Assembly: GCA_910585135.1 (NCBI GenBank)
Contig: CAJUEB010000126.1
Span: 1-6,533 of the forward strand
DNA: 6,533 bases
Reading direction: 5' to 3'
DNA from: an uncultured Eubacteriales bacterium
Lineage (GTDB): Bacteria; Bacillota; Clostridia; Peptostreptococcales; Anaerovoracaceae
The translations under genes were made by a program, and so were the position numbers. Positions 1-3,421 of the stretch are shown one piece after another. Each line of letters begins with the position of its first letter. Within the stretch, counting starts at the first letter, position 1. The notes under the pieces were generated by a model, which saw only the letters and a list, made by a program, of their open reading frames with translations, was not told where the DNA came from and searched no databases.

Positions 1-232
1 TGGCCGCTTTCGCGGGGGTGTGCACAACCGGGCTTTGCCCGCCCGGCCCAAGTTCAAGCGAGAGCGCCCCGGCGACAAAGCGTTCGCTGGTAGCCAGCCG
101 CGTCAGCAGCGCCTCGAACGCAGGCTCGCCGCCCAGGCAATGCACGCCGAGCAGCAGCACAGCCAGCAGAATGCACAGGAACGCGGGAAGGGCGATCGGA
201 TTCCCGCGCCCCCGGACGGGTCGTTTTTTCAT
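1..232 (-). CDS. Partial membrane-anchored protein, possibly stage II sporulation protein P (N-terminus only)
   Basis: The gene starts at the ATG read from 232 to 230 on the minus strand and runs off the left edge, so only 77 residues are visible. They begin with a basic stretch (MKKRPVRGRGN) followed by one hydrophobic segment at about residues 13-33. This is the layout of a signal anchor with the rest of the protein outside the membrane. After it comes a short predicted helix, FVAGALSLELG, and a Pro/Gly-rich linker. This resembles the N-terminus of clostridial SpoIIP, the forespore-engulfment amidase/endopeptidase, but the catalytic domain lies outside the window and N-termini of this family are poorly conserved. 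A possible sigma-E promoter upstream (279-307) would fit SpoIIP. A GAGGAAAG ribosome-binding site lies 13-14 bases before the start, slightly far. The membrane-anchored character is well supported; the SpoIIP name is a tentative inference. Confidence 0.5.
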   Translation of the reverse strand, partial: MKKRPVRGRGNPIALPAFLCILLAVLLLGVHCLGGEPAFEALLTRLATSERFVAGALSLELGPGGQSPVVHTPAKAA

Positions 233-278
233 GCTGCACGCCTGCCTTTCCTCTATGGATTCTTTGCCCGATATCCAT

Positions 279-307
279 ATGATATGAGGGGCGGCAGGCG
301 TTTATGA
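279..307 (-). promoter_or_regulatory. Possible sigma-E-type sporulation promoter for the partial gene at the left edge
   Basis: On the minus strand, TCATAAA (307-301) is followed after 14 bases by CATATCAT (286-279). Known sigma-E promoters have a -35 near kmATAtt and a -10 near CATACAnT with about 14 bases between them. Here 5 of 7 positions match in the -35, and the -10 matches at C, A, T, A and the final T. Transcription would begin near 272, giving a leader of about 40 bases. No good sigma-A promoter is visible in the same gap. The match is partial and could be chance. Confidence 0.35.
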
Positions 308-310
308 CAA

Positions 311-330
311 GTAAAACAGCCCGACAGCTG
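311..330 (-). terminator. Weak intrinsic terminator after the HD-domain gene
   Basis: Just past the TAA stop (339-337), the minus strand reads CAGC (330-327), a six-base loop, GCTG (320-317), then TTTTACTT. The stem is only 4 bp, so this would be a weak terminator, and some read-through into the downstream minus-strand gene is possible. Confidence 0.3.
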
Positions 331-336
331 ATGTTT

Positions 337-918
337 TTAGAGCCTGCTCATTTCCTCCTGGATTTCCGCTTCGCAGGAGCGCATGGCAAGAATGGTTTTC
401 TGCATCAGCTCCTCCAGCTCCCAGCCGAGCAGCTCCGCGCCGCTGCGAATCACATCGCGGGAGCAGCCCGCAGCAAAGCTGGCGGTTTTGAACTTTTTCT
501 TTACGGACTTTACCTCCATATCCTGCACGCTCTTGGACGGGCGCATCAACGCGCACGCGCCGATCAAGCCGGTCAGCTCGTCCGCGGCATACAGCACCTT
601 TTCCATCTGGTGCTCGGGCTTGATATCGACCGTCAGCCCCCAGCCGTGGCTGCACACCGCACGGATGACATCCTCACCGACGCCCGCTTCGCGCAGCAGG
701 TCGGGGGCTTTCAGGCAGTGCTGCTCGGGATACTGCTCGAAGTCAATATCGTGCAGCAGGCCGACCGTTGCCCAGAAATCGGCATCGTCCCCGTAGCCCA
801 GGTCGTTTGCGTACCAGCGCATTACACCCTCTACCGTCAGGGCGTGCTGAATGTGGAACGGCTCGCTGTTGTACCTGCGCAGCAGCGCAAGCGCCTGCTC
901 ATGGCTCAATGTCTGCAT
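337..918 (-). CDS. HD-domain phosphohydrolase family protein
   Basis: This 193-residue protein has the metal-binding pattern of the HD superfamily: His25 (QHAL), the His56-Asp57 doublet (LLHDIDFE), His91 (CSHGWG) and Asp113 (AADELTGL). HD proteins are metal-dependent phosphohydrolases or phosphodiesterases acting on nucleotides and related phosphoesters. The substrate cannot be read from the sequence. It resembles the stand-alone predicted HD hydrolases common in Firmicutes, with no attached GGDEF, response-regulator or RelA-type domain. The first half carries the HD core; residues 130-193 are a charged helical tail (SVQDMEVKSVKKKFK). The protein is cytoplasmic, with no signal or membrane segment. 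The start is set by GGGAGG (933-928), 9 bases before the ATG. A strong promoter lies at 958-986. The partial gene at the left edge follows 104 bases downstream on the same strand. Confidence 0.93.
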   Translation of the reverse strand: MQTLSHEQALALLRRYNSEPFHIQHALTVEGVMRWYANDLGYGDDADFWATVGLLHDIDFEQYPEQHCLKAPDLLREAGVGEDVIRAVCSHGWGLTVDIKPEHQMEKVLYAADELTGLIGACALMRPSKSVQDMEVKSVKKKFKTASFAAGCSRDVIRSGAELLGWELEELMQKTILAMRSCEAEIQEEMSRL

Positions 919-957
919 GGTTTCATTCCTCCCGAAATATCTAACGTATTTCTTCTT

Positions 958-986
958 ATTATAGTGCTGTTCGCCGAATTTGTAAA
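958..986 (-). promoter_or_regulatory. Sigma-A promoter of the HD-domain gene
   Basis: On the minus strand a -35 box TTTACA (986-981) is followed after exactly 17 bases by a consensus -10 box TATAAT (963-958). Transcription should start near 951, giving a short leader of about 33 bases that contains the GGGAGG ribosome-binding site. No operator or riboswitch is visible in this leader, so expression is probably constitutive. Confidence 0.85.
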
Positions 987-1069
987 TCTTTTCTTTCTGA
1001 AAACAGTTTTTGCCACAGAAATCAAGTTCCTATTTACCGCGATGGAGCAAAATTGATTTCCGGATGCTG

Positions 1070-1093
1070 AAAAAGGCTTGTCTTTGGCAAGCC
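1070..1093 (-). terminator. Intrinsic terminator for minus-strand transcription, overlapping a plus-strand promoter
   Basis: On the minus strand GGCTTG (1093-1088), a 7-base loop and CAAGCC (1080-1075) form a perfect 6-bp stem followed directly by TTTTT (1074-1070). This is a textbook Rho-independent terminator. It lies upstream of the HD gene's own promoter and would insulate it from antisense or read-through transcription arriving from the right. The right arm contains the first three bases of the -35 box of the plus-strand promoter at 1078-1106. No minus-strand gene that would need it is visible immediately to the right. Confidence 0.55.
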
Positions 1094-1106
1094 CCTCGTG
1101 TATAAT
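1078..1106 (+). promoter_or_regulatory. Strong sigma-A promoter driving a putative structured RNA
   Basis: TTGTCT (1078-1083) and a perfect TATAAT (1101-1106) are separated by exactly 17 bases. Transcription would start near 1112-1114. No ribosome-binding site followed by a plausible reading frame lies downstream. The sequence instead folds into hairpins and meets a terminator about 125 bases later, so this promoter most likely drives an untranslated RNA. Confidence 0.75.
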
Positions 1107-1112
1107 AGACTC

Positions 1113-1236
1113 AGAAACAGCTGTCAGGGCTTTGTCCGTCCGGCAGCTGTCCCCGCCCGGTATTATGGACGAATTTTGCAGGGATCTACCGAGCGGGACC
1201 CCAAACGCCTGGCTTTTGCGGAGCCGGGTGTTTTTA
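1113..1236 (+). ncRNA. Putative structured small RNA of unassigned family (about 125 nt)
   Basis: The segment runs from a strong promoter to an intrinsic terminator. Hairpin 1 pairs CAGCTG (1118-1123) with CAGCTG (1144-1149). Hairpin 2 pairs 1149-1161 with 1188-1199: about 11 base pairs with one C-A mismatch and one bulged C. Its 26-base loop carries GGACGAA (1167-1173), complementary (one G-U pair) to TTTGTCC (1131-1137) in the loop of hairpin 1, so a loop-loop pseudoknot is possible. A terminator stem follows at 1203-1235. I checked by eye for T-box, TPP, FMN, cobalamin, purine, ZTP, fluoride, c-di-GMP, guanidine, tmRNA, RNase P and SRP signatures and saw none. It could be a free small RNA, a regulatory leader without an adjacent gene, or an unrecognised 6S-type RNA. 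The nearest plus-strand gene starts about 445 bases after the terminator and has its own promoter. The fold was inferred by hand. Confidence 0.5.
1203..1235 (+). terminator. Intrinsic terminator of the putative structured RNA
   Basis: AAACGCCTGGCT (1203-1214) pairs over 12 bp, with two G-U wobbles, with AGCCGGGTGTTT (1222-1233) around a 7-base loop. The arm ends in a run of five T (1231-1235), three of them inside the stem. The T-run lies on the plus-strand 3' side; read on the other strand the hairpin is followed only by TTTGGGG. The direction is therefore plus. Confidence 0.65.
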
Positions 1237-1285
1237 GTCGGAGCATCAGGCGGCGTCACCATTATGTAGTCCGTTTAACGGATAC

Positions 1286-1323
1286 GATCATGCGAATCCA
1301 CAAGAATGAGGTTCTGCATGATC
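1286..1323. repeat. Imperfect 13-bp inverted repeat (hairpin)
   Basis: GATCATGC (1286-1293) pairs perfectly with GCATGATC (1316-1323). The stem continues inward as GAA/TTC and CC/GG with one bulged T on each side (1297 and 1315), leaving a 10-base loop. No T-run follows on either strand, so it is not an ordinary terminator. Its 8-bp core could be a structural RNA arm or a protein-binding palindrome. Confidence 0.55.
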
Positions 1324-1427
1324 AGGTTTAACCGTGCAAATACTTCTAAAACTGTCATGTTCCCCACCGCCCTCTCTTTGGAATCACGAAACGAATTTGT
1401 AAAGTGGTCCGAGCGGGAGAACCCACC

Positions 1428-1448
1428 GGAACAGCCCCAGGCTGTTCC
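1428..1448. repeat. Perfect 9-bp inverted repeat with 3-base loop
   Basis: GGAACAGCC (1428-1436) and GGCTGTTCC (1440-1448) form a perfect, GC-rich stem around CCA. No T-run follows on either strand. It lies immediately after CCGAGCGGGA (1409-1418), just as the terminator stem follows the same ten bases in the upstream RNA, which supports the idea of a second related unit. Confidence 0.5.
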
Positions 1449-1566
1449 AGGCCCGTCATACACGTTCCAGATAGCAGAACCTTCGGTAAATTACAACAAA
1501 AATACGGAACACGAAAACCAGTTTTATTCCATGAATTCCCATTTCTGCGTTTTTTGCGGAAACATC

Positions 1567-1595
1567 TTTTTTCTTTAGCCTTTTTGTGGTATACT
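1567..1595 (+). promoter_or_regulatory. Extended -10 promoter of the UDP-ManNAc dehydrogenase gene
   Basis: TATACT (1590-1595) is preceded by TG and one base (1587-1588), giving an extended -10 element. The -35 region 17 bases upstream is only a T-tract (1567-1572), acceptable for an extended -10 promoter. Transcription would begin near 1602, leaving a leader of about 80 bases. That leader contains a CGGGC/GCCCG hairpin (about 1618-1645) and the AAAAGGAAG ribosome-binding site (1664-1672). Confidence 0.6.
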
Positions 1596-1681
1596 GTTTG
1601 TGTTATTTGGAATTTACGGGCGGCGGGCGACCTTTGGGCAGCCCGATAAAATAAGTTTTGTTCAAAAGGAAGTTGCAGATC

Positions 1682-2887
1682 ATGAAAAAAATTACCGTAA
1701 TGGGGCTTGGTTATATCGGTTTGCCGACCGCGATTACGCTGGCAGGGGCAGGCTTTGAGGTCTGGGGATTCGATGTATCGGAAAAGGTGATTTCTACCCT
1801 GCGCGCCGGGAAAATCCATATTGTGGAGCCGGGCCTCCAGGAAGCGTTCAATAAGGCGGTCGCGGGCGGGCACCTGCATTTTTCGTCCGAGCTGGCACCC
1901 TCCGATGTTTTCTATATCTCGGTGCCGACCCCGTTCTATCAGGACGAAAGCGGCGCACACAAAGCCGACCTGCGCTACGTCGAATCGGCAGGCCGCATGA
2001 TTGGCAAGGTGATGTCCGCCGATTCGCTGGTCATTCTGGAATCGACCGTCCCGCCGCGTACCACCGAAATGCTTGCCCGCGTGCTGGAGGAAGAATCCGG
2101 CCTTCCGGCAGACAGCCTTCATGTGGCGCACTGCCCCGAACGGGTGATTCCCGGCAATATGATGTACGAGCTGAAAAACAACGACCGCATTATCGGCGCG
2201 CGCACCCCCGAAGCCGCCCACATGGCGGAGGAAATCTACAGCCGGGTGCTGGAAAAGGGCATTTGCCGCATTACCGACGACGTCACCGCCGAAATGTGCA
2301 AGCTGACTGAAAACACCTTCCGCGATGTCAATATCGCCTATGCAAACGAGCTTTCGGTGATTTGCGACAAGATGGGCATCAATGTCTTTGAACTCATCCG
2401 GCTGGCAAACTGCCATCCGCGCGTGAACATCCTCAATCCGGGCGTCGGCGTCGGCGGGCACTGCATCGCGGTGGACCCGTGGTTCATTTACGAGCAGTTC
2501 CCGGAGGAAGCAAAAGTCATCCATGCCTCGCGCCTGCGCAACGAGAACAAGCCGCGCTTTGTCGCGGGCAAGGTGCTGGGCGCGATGAAAAAGGTGAGTG
2601 ACACCGTGCTGGTGCTCGGCCTGTCCTACAAGCCGGACGTTGACGACCTGCGCGAATCGCCCTCCATCGAGCTGTGCCGCCTGCTTCAGGAAAAAGGCGT
2701 GAAGGTGATTGCCTGCGAGCCGTTCGCCCCGGCAGGCGAGGTGTCCGGTATCCCGAACCTGCCGTTCGACGACGCAATGGCACAGGCTGATTTCATCGTG
2801 GTTACGCTGGGTCACTCACTGTTCAGGGACAACATGGATCGCATTCGCGAAAAGCCCTATTTCGACTGTGTCGGCATGATGGTTTGA
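1682..2887 (+). CDS. wecC: UDP-N-acetyl-D-mannosamine dehydrogenase (nucleotide-sugar dehydrogenase)
   Basis: The 401-residue protein oxidises UDP-ManNAc to UDP-ManNAc uronic acid with two NAD+, supplying an acidic sugar for surface polysaccharide. The N-terminal Rossmann fold shows GLGYIGLPTA (8-17) and Asp31 at the end of the second strand. ESTVPPRTTE (120-129), CPERVIPGN (151-159) and KLTENTFRDVNIA (207-219) are family motifs. GVGVGGHCIAVDPWF (254-268) holds the catalytic Cys261, and the Ala-Val-Asp-Pro-Trp form is typical of the WecC branch rather than UDP-glucose dehydrogenase. The C-terminal UDP-binding domain carries GLSYKPDVDDLRESP (313-327). Length is close to the roughly 420 residues of E. 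coli WecC, so the gene appears intact. I chose the ATG at 1682 because AAAAGGAAG lies 9 bases before it; a TTG eight codons upstream overlaps that site. The usual epimerase partner (wecB) and glycosyltransferases are not in the window. Confidence 0.93.
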   Translation: MKKITVMGLGYIGLPTAITLAGAGFEVWGFDVSEKVISTLRAGKIHIVEPGLQEAFNKAVAGGHLHFSSELAPSDVFYISVPTPFYQDESGAHKADLRYVESAGRMIGKVMSADSLVILESTVPPRTTEMLARVLEEESGLPADSLHVAHCPERVIPGNMMYELKNNDRIIGARTPEAAHMAEEIYSRVLEKGICRITDDVTAEMCKLTENTFRDVNIAYANELSVICDKMGINVFELIRLANCHPRVNILNPGVGVGGHCIAVDPWFIYEQFPEEAKVIHASRLRNENKPRFVAGKVLGAMKKVSDTVLVLGLSYKPDVDDLRESPSIELCRLLQEKGVKVIACEPFAPAGEVSGIPNLPFDDAMAQADFIVVTLGHSLFRDNMDRIREKPYFDCVGMMV

Positions 2888-2889
2888 AC

Positions 2890-2998
2890 CCTTGTAAAAT
2901 TTTGAGCCGCGCCTTTGGGTGGGTGTCCGTAAAACAGTAATCAAAAAATGAATAGCAGCTGTCAGTCAGGCTTGGTTACAAAATACAAGGTTTTACGG
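2890..2998 (+). promoter_or_regulatory. Interleaved inverted repeats ahead of the small protein gene
   Basis: Two inverted repeats interlock in the 121-base gap after wecC. CCTTGTA plus TTTTG (2890-2904, with three extra A between) is complementary to 2979-2990. CCGTAAAAC (2927-2935) is perfectly complementary to GTTTTACGG (2990-2998), which abuts the ribosome-binding site GGAGG (2997-3001). Because the arms alternate and the downstream arms touch, they could form either competing hairpins or a pseudoknot, and the second would sequester the start of the ribosome-binding site. No clear promoter is seen in the gap. Confidence 0.4.
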
Positions 2999-3008
2999 AG
3001 GTTCCACT

Positions 3009-3266
3009 ATGAGTAAGATGTTATCGTGCGAGTTTAACATCGACACTGGCAATGTCGAACTGCGTTATGCGGACAGAAGTATGATTTCCATTGACTGTAC
3101 CGAGGTCGAGAAGGAAGTCGCTATGAGCATCAACGCCCGTTCCGAACTGGACTGGCTCGTTTACAATGCTCCTTTGGATTATGCGGAGTTAGTCCTCTGT
3201 GGTGATTTGGAGGAATATCTCAGACGAGTGTCCGGTCCACACAGCGGGATCGAGGGTAATTCCTAA
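3009..3266 (+). CDS. Small uncharacterised protein, 85 residues (possibly DUF6061-like)
   Basis: A strong GGAGG (2997-3001) lies 7 bases before the ATG, and the frame ends at TAA (3264-3266). The protein is acidic and probably cytoplasmic, with no signal peptide, membrane segment or cysteine motif. The first half looks like beta strands (CEFNIDTGNVELRYADRSMI) with an IDCTEVEKEV turn-helix; the second half is helical (ARSELDWLVYNAPLDYAELV) and ends in a polar tail. From memory the layout resembles a family of small unknown proteins frequent in gut Clostridia (I believe DUF6061), often found near mobile elements. That assignment is unverified and no function can be given. It lies between wecC and the AT-rich block, on the opposite strand to the helicase gene with which it converges. 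The interleaved repeats just upstream may control its translation. Confidence 0.82.
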   Translation: MSKMLSCEFNIDTGNVELRYADRSMISIDCTEVEKEVAMSINARSELDWLVYNAPLDYAELVLCGDLEEYLRRVSGPHSGIEGNS

Positions 3267-3373
3267 TTTCACAGCAAGCAGAGCCTGCAAACTAATTTGC
3301 GAAAAACTCTTGACACTACCAGCAGGCAGAGTACCGGATTGACCGGCTCTCAGACAGAATTGGTAAAAGTTAA

Positions 3374-3414
3374 AGCGGAGTTGGTTCAGTTTTGAAAACC
3401 GAACCAACTCCGCT
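3374..3414 (-). terminator. Long 14-bp hairpin between convergent genes; terminator of the helicase operon
   Basis: AGCGGAGTTGGTTC (3374-3387) and GAACCAACTCCGCT (3401-3414) are perfectly complementary around a 13-base loop whose GTT/AAC ends can pair further. It lies 7 bases beyond the helicase stop. On the minus strand it is followed by TTTAACTTTT, adequate for intrinsic termination. On the plus strand only CATTTGTT follows, so it would be weaker for the small gene at 3009-3266, but it may work in both directions. Confidence 0.75.
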
Positions 3415-3421
3415 CATTTGT

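Larger units (their letters stand above)
1237..1560. other. Gene-free stretch rich in hairpins, with a diverged repeat of part of the structured RNA
   Basis: No reading frame here combines a ribosome-binding site, sensible length and protein-like composition. A 27-codon minus-strand frame starting at 1358 (MTVLEVFARL...) looks superficially protein-like, but its only upstream purines are a GGTGGGG too close to the ATG. Visible structure is a small hairpin TCCGT/ACGGA (1270-1282), a long hairpin at 1286-1323, and a 9-bp hairpin at 1428-1448. The segment 1391-1418 resembles 1169-1198: both begin ACGAATTT and end CCGAGCGGGA. The stretch may be a second, decayed RNA unit, or untranslated sequence of unknown transcripts. 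Confidence 0.4.

Noticed and set aside
304..1056. Long plus-strand open frame (250 codons) opposite the HD gene
   Set aside because: It is the antisense of the HD gene and the flanking promoter, lacks a ribosome-binding site and has shadow-frame composition, whereas the minus-strand frame has intact HD metal ligands.
906..1262. Minus-strand frame of 118 codons over the putative structured RNA
   Set aside because: It crosses the HD promoter and a terminator, has no ribosome-binding site and looks unlike a protein.
1098..1331. Plus-strand short frames downstream of the strong promoter
   Set aside because: They start within or upstream of the -10 box without a ribosome-binding site and run through the terminator hairpin.
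1275..1358. 27-codon minus-strand frame beginning MTVLEVFARL, considered as a small toxin
   Set aside because: There is no transmembrane segment of the holin-like or Fst type and the purine-rich stretch is too close to the start. Chance is likely.
1355..2815. 486-codon minus-strand open frame across wecC
   Set aside because: It is a GC-driven shadow rich in His, Arg and Ala. The plus-strand frame encodes all nucleotide-sugar dehydrogenase motifs.
3310..3338. Perfect TTGACA at 3310-3315 as a promoter -35 box
   Set aside because: The hexamer 17 bases downstream is ACCGGA and no -10-like sequence lies within 15-20 bases. No gene follows on that strand.
3189..3407. Minus-strand frame opposite the small gene
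   Set aside because: It runs through the terminator hairpin and lacks start signals. The plus-strand gene has a strong ribosome-binding site.
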